Shown in pieces: positions 43,862 to 54,481 of a stretch of 64,000 nucleotides of DNA. Numbering within the stretch: position 1 is the stretch's first letter; every line of letters begins with the position of its first letter. Made by a program: the position numbers and the translations under genes. A model generated the notes under the pieces. That model ran no database searches. It was not told the DNA's origin and saw nothing but the letters and a program-made list of their open reading frames with translations. Source of the stretch: Narthecium ossifragum (taxonomy: Eukaryota; Streptophyta; Magnoliopsida; Dioscoreales; Nartheciaceae); the NCBI GenBank assembly GCA_963920575.1, contig OY986964.1, positions 19,511,395 through 19,575,394 of the forward strand, in the 5' to 3' direction.

Positions 43862-45305
43862 TGATCAGTCACTAAATATTCATTCTTAAACCCCTTAATT
43901 TACCCTTGTTAGCCCGAGAGTGTTTGTATTTGATAGTTTGTTAGTTGGTTTCAGGTTTAATGAAGATTCAAGTTAGAGAATACAGAAACAGACTAATATG
44001 TGGAAATTACGCCGCTACGCTGGCAGTCTGAAAAGAATTCGTCAAATTCTCCAGATAAATTCTAAATTTCTGAAATTTGGAGGACCTCTAGAAGACAACA
44101 AGACGAACAACTATCATCTTGGACACTTTATGAGCTTCCTGATAGATTAATACCCGTTTTAAAGACTATGAAGCTAAATTGATGCTGGAAAACTGGTCCG
44201 TCGACCTTCCGGAGAATATTCACAAACTATTTCATATAAGTCAAAATATTATGAAATCTTCGGAATCTAATAGAAGGCTTCCTAAGCTATATGTTTTATG
44301 TTTACTACATGTCCATAGTCTGGCTTGATTGGACTCAGGTTCGACCGGAGTAAGACAGCCAGGAGTTAATCCAAGGAATCCGAGTTGTAGTAGAAGTCCA
44401 ACTTAGCCAAAACCCTAATTCCGGGAATACAACTATAAGAAGGTGTTTGCTGGCCGAAAATTGGGAGGTCCCTATAGAGAGAAAAGAGAGAATTAGGGTT
44501 TGGAGGATAATTTGGAGAAGATGGAGTTGCAGCGTGGATCCCAATCGTTCTTCATCGAATCTATGGGTTCCATCACAAAGATGAGTGGCTAATTTCTGTA
44601 CTTAGGAATCTCATGAAGCTTTAGAAGATCTTCCTTGTATTTTTCAAGTTGAATCTTGTATTTTTTTTCTGGACATGACCTTATAGATTTGGTTTTAATG
44701 ATAAAAGAGTTGAGGGAACAGAGTTACTTGACGTATTTTTAGTCCTACTTGATTTCGGTGATTGATGATGGAGATCTATAGGATGGTTTTATGTGGTTTG
44801 TGAATAACCGATGAGATATTTTATGCTTAGTGACGATAGCTTGTGCTAAGGTTACTCCGAAGGCAATCTATGCTAATCGAAGATAAAATATGCCTTTGGA
44901 AAACACTCACCTTCTTTTAGGGATTCATGTAAGCTTAAGAAGCTTTGAATTTATAATGTCTAGATAAGAAAACAAGAGGATAACTAGAGAATATAGGAAG
45001 TGAAACTAAAGTGGATTGAGTAATCCCTAGGTTTTCTCTCATTAATATATTTCAATCTTTTTATATCGCTTTCTTAATTAGTTTTAATTAATAAGTTTCT
45101 AAAACCCAAATCAATCCTTTTCGCTTTAGGTTTAGAATTCTGAGATTTAATTCTGATTTCTCCTTTGTAATCAAAGTTTTCCATATGGTTCGATACCGTA
45201 TTTCATCACTATTCTACCCCATAGTTTAGTATTTTGAATAGGGGTTTATAAATTTTATTCTTGATTGAGTTTGCAATATTTTAACGACGCGTTTATAAGC
45301 GATCA
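43862..45305 (+). mobile_element. 3' LTR of element D
   Basis: TGATCAGTCACTAAATATTC..AAGCGATCA, 1444 bp, collinear with the 5' LTR at 28802 with moderate divergence. Confidence 0.9.
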
Positions 45306-45571
45306 TGTTCGGCCTCCTGAATGCGCCCATTGCATTGCATTGCTCGTCGTAGACGCCCCTCATCTCAGCATAGGTGCAACAATTGTCAATTTGGTGGTCG
45401 TCGCGCTGACAGATGATACAAGGCCCAGCCGAGCTTGGAGGTTCGCTGTATGAAGAAGTCTGAGCAGCCACAATATCTTTGGTCTTTAGTAGCTCCAGCT
45501 CCCTTGTCTGGCTCTCCACTTTGGTCCTGAGTGCATCCTCCTCATGCAGCTGATATTGACTTCGTGTTTAA
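45306..45571 (-). pseudogene. Element E gag zinc knuckle
   Basis: Minus strand: ESQTRELELLKTKDIVAAQT, then the CCHC knuckle CIICQRDDHQIDNC, then CNAMGAFRRPN, which joins across element D to PGWQEHPN at 28770. It is the upstream half of the gag broken by D and is itself cut by LTR L near 45571-45583. Confidence 0.88.
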
Positions 45572-45582
45572 CCAGATTTTAG

Positions 45583-46863
45583 CTGGCCTCGCGACATAGG
45601 GTTGGACCTATATCTCCAACCCGGTCGAGGGTCTGGTTCGGTTGGTTTGGCTCGGTTGGCCTTGCTTCGTGATCTTCTTTGATCGTTGCGACTTCAGGGG
45701 TAATTTGGTAAATTACCCTTGACGGAGTTGGTTTCACACACGCGTTGCACACACACGACCTTGTGATGATATATGTGCTTGATTAGACCATTAAGAGTAC
45801 TCTAGATCGGAGGATCTAGTTCTGATCGTAAAGATATGGACTTGGGTGGCGGAGATTAGATTAGGCTGATCGGATGGCCAGGATCTAACTTAAGCTGATC
45901 ATATAAAACCCTCTCTTAAACCCTTCTCTCTCGTGAGAGCATCCGCCGCGATCCACATTGAGAGAGAGAGGAGAGAGACCCGTCGGCAACCCGATTGAGA
46001 GAGAGTGAGTCTCGCGGCCGGAGAGGAGCTTGGTACCGGCGGCGGCGACCGTGGCTAGAGAGGCGGTCGGAGAGGAGCTTTGTACCGGCGGCGGCGACCG
46101 CCGTTAGAGAGGCGGCTGGAGAGGAGCTTGGCGACAGCGGTGACCACGGCTGAAAAGGAGCTTGGCGACGGCAACGACGACCACGACCGAAGAAGAGAGA
46201 AGAAAGGTAGGGGCTCTACACTAACCCTTGATTAGGATCCTAGGATGGGTTTTAGGCTTGTGGTTTTGGATTGTTGGCTGCTCTGTGGTTTTCGTGGCTC
46301 CTATGGTTGATGATTGTTAGTTCCTCTTGATGGTTCGTTGGATACATGCTAGCCTATGGTCCGGTGATGCTTTCTTCTTCCCTCTTTGCCTGTGGTTTAG
46401 ATCTATGGATTTCCGTGGATTTTGGTGAGATTTCTTCCCTCCCTGGTTTTGATACTCGATCTCTTGGATCCCTAGTTTAGTTGGTGAATTCGTGGTTTCT
46501 ATTGGGATGTTCATGCTCTGCTATCTCTTGATGCTATGCTATGCTTGGATTCTCCGATTTCTATTGGATTTGATGAGAGTTCTCCCTCTCTTTCCTGTTC
46601 TGACAGATTGTGTTGCTAGTCGAGGGTCTTGTGATGCTAGCTTCCTCTTCTCTCTTGCTACTAAGTTTTAGATCGATAATTCTCTCGGATTCTTCTCCTC
46701 TATTTTTTTTGGTTTGCCAGAGGTTTGAGCTCCTCCAATACCTCCATCGCTGATGAGCTTCGAGGTTCTTGGTGTTGGGTTTGGGTTTGTTGGCCGACGT
46801 TGGATTTCATCGAGTTTTTCCTCCTTAGCCCCTGTTGTGTGTGCAACGGCAGCTGGGGCTCTC
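45583..46863 (+). mobile_element. Partial LTR (L), chromovirus-type
   Basis: Plus-strand LTR lacking a clean TG start. It shares 'ggtttcacacacgcgttgcacacac' and the nearby 'ggtaatttggtaaatt' with N and the solo LTR at 1410. TATA-like CATATAAAACCC near 45898, then a repetitive leader (three 'ggagaggagcttgg' type units at about 46015-46160). Cut at 46864 by K. ORFs inside are not supported. Confidence 0.7.
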
Positions 46864-47434
46864 TGTCGCGTCCCGACCCGCGAAAGCCCAACCGGGCTGG
46901 ACGACGCGAACCGGAACCAAACGAAATGTGAAAAATTTGGCGAGGGTTCCCTCTAACCTATTGGTCTCCCTAAACAGTTCATCAAAAGACCCTCAATTTA
47001 AAGAATAATAATTTAACAAGCCTCGAACCCAAGATTGACAAGTCCAAAAGAATTTAATATACATATCCTCGGAGAGGGGAAGATTCGAATACAACATATA
47101 AGCACTCCCGTAGTAGACTAACTAACAAAGGGTCTAGAAGCAGTAAATGATTACCACCACTCAAACTCCGCCTGGCGCCGCCGCACTGCCGACCAACTGC
47201 CCGGTAGGGGCCACCGAAGAGGAGCTAACGCTTGCACATGCAAAACGCAGCCCGGGTAGGAGTGAGCAACTAAGGCTCAGCAGGGAAACTACACTACGAC
47301 ACACAGAAGGATGAGGGAAACGCAACAGTGTCACCCTCAAGTAAGACCTGGGTGTATACATGGGTCCCATAACCCCACCGCGTGTCCCTGAGGTCCACGA
47401 TCATGGTCTTCCAGAAGAACTGGTCACATGATGT
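46864..47434 (-). mobile_element. Partial LTR (K), left part
   Basis: Minus-strand LTR starting TGTCGCGTCCCGACCCG on the plus strand, the reverse complement of the end of the solo LTR at 1410-2468. Interrupted at 47435 by element F and resumes at 56923. Confidence 0.8.
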
Positions 47435-47652
47435 GTGAGGGCCCGTCCCTCTGACCTGGCTCGACCGCGTGGGTCGAGAGCCGGTTTCCTGTTGGTTTGG
47501 TTCCGCGTCGGGTACGATCGGGCGATCGTATGGCGGTTTGGACCCCGGGGGCATTTTTGTAAATATGCCCTTTGGTGGTGGGTTTCACACCCGCGTTGCA
47601 CCCATGGCCTTGGATTGATGTATGTGTTTGATTAGAATCTCTAGGCTGCGTC

Positions 47653-47725
47653 CGATCGGAAGATCGGAGCTCGATCGGGAAAGATCGAATCGGACGGTTG
47701 AGATCGATCCATATCTCTATATAAG
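47653..47725 (+). promoter_or_regulatory. GATCG cluster and TATA box of F LTR
   Basis: Five GATCG sites in under 60 bp (GATCGG, GATCGG, GATCGGG, GATCGAATCGG, GATCGATCC), then TATATAAG 8 bp downstream and a CT-rich start region. Promoter position inferred from the TATA context. Confidence 0.65.
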
Positions 47726-48254
47726 CTCTGTCCCTTTCTCTCTCTTTCCTTCTCTTCTCCTGTCGTTTTCTCTCCTTCTCTCTCCTTCGGCTGAGCTAGG
47801 GATTGGAGACGCGGGCTTCGAAGCGCGGATCTTGGCGATTTGACTGGTTGGACGCGTAGAGGAGCTGCCCTACTTGCTCAAGTAGGTGTTTCTACATCGA
47901 TCTCGCGATCGGGTTCTCCTAGAATATGTTTAATGCCTTTTCGCTGTAGGAATACTTGTTAGAATACTGTGTAGCTCATTGTGCATGTGTTGTAGATGAT
48001 TTGAAGTATTCCTAACTCGCGATTTCCGTATTCTAACAGTTGATTTCTGTATTATCGCCGTTTTGTCGGTTTTCACCCGTTTTGACCTAGATAGGAGATT
48101 TAACCATCAAAAATGTGATTTCTTCATACCATTGGTTTCCCCATCTTTAATTACACATGCTTGCAAAGTTTCATCAACTTCTAACTAGATTTGATCCTTA
48201 AAATCCAATAAATTGGATTTTCAGCACTGTTCTAATGAAAAGTGCAATAGGCCT

Positions 48255-48606
48255 GACGGTGGATCGACCGTCAAGCGTTGATACGCTCTTCCTGGGCATG
48301 ACGGTCGACCGCCGGATCGACCGTCGCATCGTCCGTCAGGATCTGTCGGGATTTTGGCCTCCTACGGTCGATGCACCGATCGACCGCGGCTCCCTCCCTT
48401 TTTCATCCCGCCTCACGGTCGACTGCCGGATCGACCGTCGCTTCGTCCGTGAGGCTATGTCCCATTTTGGGCTTCCCACGGTCGATGAGCCGATCGACCG
48501 TCGCCCAGATGGTTTTCCTCGTTTTGGTCCCACGGTCGACCGCCGGATCGACCGTGACATCGACCGTGGCCTCACGGTTGATCGTCGGATCGACCGCCGC
48601 ATCGAC
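48255..48606. repeat. TCGA array in F 5' LTR
   Basis: At least six units with TCGA cores at 12-bp steps, for example GGTCGACCGCCGGATCGACC followed by a third core. Several units can fold as hairpins. Copy in the 3' LTR at 55302-55670. One frame reads as repeated DRRID peptides (48235-48765), judged non-coding. Confidence 0.82.
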
Positions 48607-49864
48607 CATGGGCCCTTGAACAGTTTTTTCTGGCTTTTCTTGAATGGCTTTCACTTGGGTCTGTTATCTAAACATGTTGGGAGGTTGGTATGTAGTTTTC
48701 ATGAAGTTTCCAAGGGATTTCTACTGAGATTGAGATTGAATCGCATATATATCCCTTTTCAGTAAATCGATGATTTGGCTTGCATTTAAATACACAGTTG
48801 GTTGGTAATTAAATACTTAATTGTTTGTTTAGCCATTATCTAGCTTTGAGTGTTAGCTAATGTGAAATTGTGGAACCTTAGCCTCTTGCCGACGAGTGCC
48901 GAGGGCTATTGTATATCCGTCGAACCTATAACTAATGTCGTGGCATGTAAAGACATCTAAGATAGATGTTTGCCTAGGCTCATGCATTGTATGCATTAGA
49001 GGCATCTGAGGTTAGGCGGGCGATGGTTTGGGTCACCGATCCTAGGCTCTCGGGTAGCTCGGATCTAGCCTTAGGACCGTGGATGGGTAGTCAAGACTAG
49101 GGTGTGATTGTATAATCGAATTTCATGTTATTGAGGATTTGCGATAGTTGACTCTGATCAGTGTTTGAGGTTTAGAGGTCGAGTTGTCTTCCAAGGTCAA
49201 GTGCTAAGGATGGATGTCGATGCGTTCCCGACGTGGTTCCCCAAGGCATGGTATTCCTGCTTGGGTAATGGTGATTCTGCATGTTACTGTTCCTTGGCCT
49301 CCTGGTAACATGTTCGGGAGAGAGGTTTCATGACAGGAGCCCTTGAGACATCGACAGGGTTGTGGGACCCGTGGCATCCGTTAGACTTGAGCGGGAAGGC
49401 AACACTGTTGTTGTTTTCCTCCTTTCAGTGTGCCGTAGAGTAGAACCCTTCTGAGCTTATCGCTCACTCCTACCCGGGCTGCGTTTGCAAGTGCAGGCGG
49501 CAGTTCTTCTTTTGTGGAGCCGGCGGGATCGGCCTTTGGTGGCGCGAGTACGTCCTGAGGTGCTTGAGGTTGCTGGAGGATCGACTGTTGTACCTTTTGA
49601 TAACTTATATATATTGTAAACGTCTTTTGAGGAATTTTGGATTATTGTATAATATCTGTCCCTTGGAGGATTTTATTATAGAATCTTGTATCAGTACAAC
49701 TTGATATTTATATATATGAATTGAATATCAGTTTCACCTCTGGAATGTAAATTGTTTAAATTATCTGTCTTTTCCGCTTCGTATCGCGCCAATTGAAGAT
49801 GAATAGAGATAGGAACCCTCACGCCCTGCCCTAGATGGGTTTTCTGGGTCGGAGTGTGACAACT

Positions 49865-49876
49865 TGGTATCAGAGC
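49865..49876 (+). other. Primer-binding site of F, tRNA-iMet type
   Basis: TGGTATCAGAGC, 4 bp after the LTR end, complementary to the 3' end of plant initiator tRNA-Met. It differs from the tRNA-Asp-type site of the Athila elements. Confidence 0.9.
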
Positions 49877-50064
49877 AGGCTGTAGCTCCCAGGGATAGGA
49901 TTAGGCTTGCGGTTAAGTTTTGGGCGCGGTTTGGGATAGTTCTAGGAGTAGAGCATCCCTGTGTGCTTGTTCGTGCTCATGTGTGTTATGCTTTTATTTT
50001 ATTGATTACTGCAGTGTTTTGATTTCTTACGGGTGGACACTTGTCGTCTCTGGTGAACGTGCAG

Positions 50065-51340
50065 ATGGCAGGGAGCCGGGCTAGCTGTCCAGTCTTGGGT
50101 ATTGGCACCGCGCGCGATGAGCGCGCTGCCCGACGAGCCTTAGGGGCCAACGCAGCCGTACCCCGTGTACCTGCACCAGAGCCAGAGCCGAGGATTGAGG
50201 TCGTGGTGGAGGAGGATGCTTCTTTCATCGCCGAGGAGGTCTCTCCCTCACACGACCAGCGTGCTGTTGTGACAACGGTGGTCGACTTCCAGAGGCTGAA
50301 CCCGCCTAGGTTCAGTGGTGCTGGAGGCGACTCAACGGTGGCGGACGACTGGCTGGAGGGAGTCAGTCGCGTCCTTGACACTCTGTTCGTCCAGGATGAC
50401 CGAGTTCGGGTCAGACTTGCCGCGTTCCAGCTCGACGGGGACGCTTTGGACTGGTGGCGCTCTTTCCAGGCCGCCAGGGACGGGAGTGACCCATCGTGGA
50501 CCGTGTTTCGTTCGTCGTTTCTTGGCGCGTTCTTCCCCCGCAGTGTGCGCTTGGCCCTTGTCCGTGAGTACCAGACCCTTTCTCAGGGTACTCAGTCGGT
50601 AGTACAGTACGCGGCTAGGTTCACGAGACTTGCCAGATTTGCTGGAGCAGTGTCGACGGACCCTCTTGCCAGAGCTGAGCAGTTCCAGTGGTGGCTTAGG
50701 CCCGAGCTCAGGCGGCTGATCGCGGCTCAACGCGCTAGCACGTAGGCAGAGGCGCTAGACTGTGCCTTAGCTGTTGAGGCTCAGTTGTAGGAGTCGAGGC
50801 CTAGGGCAGTCCAGCCGGTGTCGTCTGCGAGTGCCAGTGGTGGAGGACAGCCACAGAGAGCAACTTAGGGCAGGAGAGGTTCATGGAGGCAGCAGATATA
50901 CTCATGACACTAGCATCCGTACCAGCGTCACTCACCCCAGTACCAGCAGCAGCCCAGGCAGGGAGGCCAGCCACTTCTTCCGGCTGGGCCTCAGGGGAAG
51001 ACGTCCGGAGGAGGAGGCTAGGGCTAGCAGCTAGCGCTTGGACCTCCTGTGTGCTTCGAGTGCCGGCAGACAGGGCACTTTCGCGGAGACTGTCCGACAT
51101 TGAGGGCACAGTCAGTTCGTAGCGGAGCAGGCGGAGGTTGGCGGACACCAGGAGCCTGGAGAGGCGGAGGTCGCGGCGGAGGTCGAGGCGGACCTAGAGG
51201 GGGAGTGTACGCACTTCCAGACCGCGAGTACCCAGACTATGTTCAACCACCTTTTCAGCCCTACCAGTACCCGCCACCCCAGCAGACTCTAGCTCTTCCA
51301 CCAACCCCAGTTGACCCTCCTGTTCTCAGAGGTACCTTCC
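50065..51340 (+). pseudogene. Gag of element F
   Basis: ATG at 50065 (MAGSRASCPVLGIGTARDER). Capsid motifs FQRLNPPRFSGAGGDSTVAD, WLEGVSRVLDTL, GDALDWWRSFQAAR and QSVVQYAARFTRLARFAG. TAG at 50743-50745 and further stops follow, then another frame gives the CCHC knuckle CFECRQTGHFRGDC (51052) and a Gly/Arg-rich stretch. Typical Tekay/Del gag layout. Inactive because of stops and at least one frameshift. Confidence 0.9.
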
Positions 51341-52469
51341 AGCTTTTCAGTTCATTTATAGATGTTTTGATAGATTCTGGGGCGTCTCATTCCTTTGTAG
51401 CTAGCGACTGTGTGGCATCTCTAGGGCTAGAGACTGAGCCACTTGGAGTCACACTGCACTTAGACACACCCGTCAGAGGGAGGGGCTCGTGTTGAGCTGA
51501 TCTGCCGTTCTTGCGAGTTGGAGTTTGGGGGCCTCCGTGTCTTTCTGGACCTTCGGGTGCTAGACATGGTTGGGTTCGACGTGATTCTCGGTATGGATTG
51601 GCTGACTTCATACCGAGCCGTCATCGACTGTGGCCGTCGCAGGGTGACTGCTTGGACACATGACGGCGCTCGTTTTGTTTTGCTTGGGGATCGCCAGTCG
51701 GCCGATTCCCTCTTGTGTAGTTGCTTTCCCAGGCGCGAGGGCCAGCTGTCAGCTTTACTGGCACGCCTTTCCTTGTTCGCTGCAGAGGGCAGTCGAGAGA
51801 GCAGCTTGCCTGCAGTAGTTTGTGAGTTTGCTGACGTCTTCCCAGACGAGCTACCGGGCCTTCCTCCTTCCAGAGCAGTAGACTTCCATATAGATATCTC
51901 TGCCAGCTTTCAGGATGGCACCAACAGAGCAGAGGGAGCTGAGGGTCCAGCTGCACGGGTTGATCGGCAGAGGTTTCATCCGTGCCAACACGTCACCTTG
52001 GGCAGCTCCTGTATTGTTCGCAAAGAAGAAGGGCGGTACGCTTCATCTTTGCATTGATTATAGGAAGCTGAACAGGGTGACGGTGAAGAACAAGTATCCG
52101 ATGCTGAGGATCGATGACTTGTTCGACCAGCTCCGAGGCTCTTCGATCTTTTCGAAGATAGATCTCCGTACCGGCTATCACCAGTTGAGTAATCGGGATT
52201 GCGACATCCCGAAGACGGCTTTCCGTATGAGGTACGGATTGTACGAGTTCACGGTGATGCCGTTCGGTTTGACGAACGCACCAGCGGCGTTCATGGATCT
52301 GATGCATAGGGTCTTACGACCGTACTTAGATCAGTTCGTGGTGATTTTCGTCGACGACATCCTAGTCTACTCACGTACCGCGGAGGAGCATGAGCAGCAT
52401 CTGAGGACAATGTTGCAGTTGTTGAGGGGGCATAGGCTATATGCCAAAGCCTCCAAATGTGAGTTCTAG
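51341..52469 (+). pseudogene. Protease and reverse transcriptase of F
   Basis: Protease active site VLIDSGASHSFVASDCV (51366, intact DSGAS), a frameshift near 51490, then VGFDVILGMDWLTSYRAVID and CEFADVFPDELPGLPPSRAV. A second shift leads to RT (51915-52469): [73 protein letters not shown] and catalytic [22 protein letters not shown] after KASKCEF (52467-52469) replaces the usual Trp codon. Confidence 0.92.
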
Positions 52470-53355
52470 CTTCCTGAGGTGCAGTTTCTGGGGCACATGG
52501 TGTCAGCGGCAGGCATTTCAGTTGATCCGGCCAAGATCGAGGCAGTGCTACAGTGTCAGAGACCGCGCGACAGTGTTCGAGGTCCGCAGCTTGCTCGGCT
52601 TGGCGGGTTACTACAGGAGGTTCATGCGGGACTTCTCTAGGGTTGCAGGGTCGCTGACCAGGTTGACACAGAAGGCGGTCCCATTTGTTTGGGACGAGGC
52701 ATGCGAGCAGGCTTTCATCCAGCTGAGGACCAGACTGACGAGTGCACTGATCCTTATTGTTCCAGAGCGAGGCGTCGGCTACAGTGTCTTTTGCGACGCC
52801 AGTGGGGAGGGTCTAGGCTGTGTGCTTATGCAGGAGGGCCATGTGGTGGCCTACGGTTCCAGGCAGCTGAAGACCCATGAGAGGAACTATCCAGTCCACG
52901 ACCTCGAGCTTGCAGCGGTTGTCTTCGCTCTAAAGTCGTGGCGGCACTATCTCTACAGTGAGCGGTTCTCGGTGTACTCTGATCATAAGAGTTTGAGGCA
53001 CGTGTTTACCCAGCGTGACCTCAACCTCAGGCAGCGACGGTGGATGGAGCTTATAGAGGACTACGACTTTGAGTTGCATTACCACCCTGGTAAGGCAAAC
53101 GTCGTAGAAGACGCTCTCAGCAGGCAGACTAGAGACAGCAGAGTGACCTTTGCAGCGATGTCAACTCGGCAGTGGCAGATGCTAGAGACAGTTAGTCAGT
53201 TTGGGCTTGACTTCGAGGACCGGGCGGCAGGTGGTTTCTTGTATGTTCGCAGCATTCCAGTTCTTTTGGCCAGAGTGATCGACGCACAGGCTGGAGACCC
53301 AGAGCTCGTGGAGACCCGTGTTGCGCTCGGCACCGAGCACGTGGTTGAGGGCTAG
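52470..53355 (+). pseudogene. RT connection and RNase H of F
   Basis: After a frameshift near 52560: [20 protein letters not shown], RNase [61 protein letters not shown] and [18 protein letters not shown]. The catalytic Asp-Glu-Asp set is visible. The frame ends at TAG 53353-53355 (VVEG*), after which the same reading frame carries the integrase zinc region. Confidence 0.9.
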
Positions 53356-54360
53356 ACAGTGTCGGCAGACAGTGGTCTACTCTTCAGAGGCAGAGTTGCA
53401 GTTCCAGCAGACCCGGCGTTGCGAGAGGAGATCCTTCACGAGTTCCACCACTCCTACTTCGCCGTTCACCCCGGGAGCACCAAGGTGTTCCACGATCTTC
53501 GCCGACAGTTCTGGTGGTGCGGGATGAAGAGGTTAGTAGCTGAGTTCGTTTTCAGATGCCTCACATGTCAGAAGGTGAAGGCAGAGCACAGACGGACAGT
53601 CAGAGCGGACTATCCAGATCTTGGAGGACATGCTCAGAGCATGTGTGGTAGACACTGGAGGTGCTTGGGAGCAGCACGTGACTTTGGTGGAGTTTGCCTA
53701 CAACAACAGCTTTCAGGCCAGTTTGGGTTTTGCATCTTTTGAGGCGTTGTACGGCAGACCGTGTCGCTCACCGGTGTGTTGGACAGAGGTTGGGGAGGCG
53801 TCCCTTACCGGTCCGGATATCATCAGACAGTCGTCAGAGAGGTTGGCTCAGATCAGACAGAGGCATCTGACAGCGCAGAGCAGGCAGAAGAGCTACGCAG
53901 ACCGCAGGCGACGACCCCTAGAGTTCGCAGTTGGCGACAGAGTGCTACTGAAGGTGTCCCCGCGCAGAGGGTCGATCAGGTTTGGTAGCAGAGCAAGCTA
54001 GCGCCGAGGTTCACGGGTCCTTTTGATATCGTCAGGAGCGTTGGAGCAGTCGCCTACCAGCTAGCTCTACCTCCGCACATGTCAGCAGTCCACCCCACCT
54101 TCCATGTATCTATGCTGAGTAAGTATATTCCAGATCCTTCTCACGTGATCAGACACGACGACATTGAGGTGGAGGAGGACGCCACCTACATAGAGCAGCC
54201 AGTGCAGATCTTGGACAGATGGGATCAGGTGCTGAGAGGCAGGTCGTTACCGTTGGTCATGGTCAGATAGAGGCATGGCAGTGCAGACAGTCTGACATGG
54301 GAGCGAGAGAATCGCATGTGTCGGGAGTTTCCCCGACTGTTCACCTCAGCAGGTATATTT
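53356..54360 (+). pseudogene. Integrase of F with catalytic core deleted
   Basis: Zinc region HEFHHSYFAVHPGSTKVFHD and CLTCQKVKAEHRR (to about 53595) joins directly to the post-core segment LEDMLRACVVDTGGAWEQHV in another frame (from 53621). All of the DDE core is missing. It then continues with FAYNNSFQASLGFASFEALY, DRRRRPLEFAVGDRVLLKV, a TAG (53999), PRFTGPFDIV, HPTFHVSMLSKYIPDPSHVI and a chromodomain-like tail (YIEQPVQILDRWDQVLRGRS) with another TAG at 54268. The microhomology CACAGACGG at the joint fits a deletion. Confidence 0.9.
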
Positions 54361-54481
54361 CTTGTTGTGGGCGTTGGCGCCCCTAGTTGTAGCCTTGTTT
54401 GTGCAGGTAGGCCTAGTTGTTTCTTTTTCCCCGGCTTCAACCTTGAATTTCGGGACGAAATTCATTTTAAGGTTGTTAGGT

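Larger units (their letters stand above)
28802..45305 (+). mobile_element. Athila-type element D (most complete)
   Basis: LTRs at 28802-30211 and 43862-45305. Flanks TGTAC (28797-28801) and TGTTC (45306-45310) fit a TSD with one change, and joining the flanks restores the collinear gag of E. Order: primer-binding site, TCGA-array leader, gag, protease, RT (broken), RNase H, integrase, hairpin motif, TCGA array, acidic ORF, 3' UTR. Nested inside are C (34181-36194) and a solo LTR (40729-43195). Confidence 0.9.
47435..49861 (+). mobile_element. 5' LTR of element F
   Basis: TGTGAGGGCCCG..GAGTGTGACA, 2427 bp. TATA box TATATAAG at 47718-47725, directly preceded by a GATCG cluster (47653-47710). 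A second, larger TCGA array lies downstream at 48255-48606. It is 9 bp shorter than the 3' LTR, chiefly from loss of one TCGATCGG unit in the array. Confidence 0.95.

Noticed and set aside
48235..48765. Open frame encoding repeated DRRID peptides, present in both F LTRs (also 55261-55821)
   Set aside because: The 12-bp TCGA periodicity makes a four-residue repeat and removes stops in several frames at once. The two LTRs are copies of each other, so shared openness is not evidence of selection.
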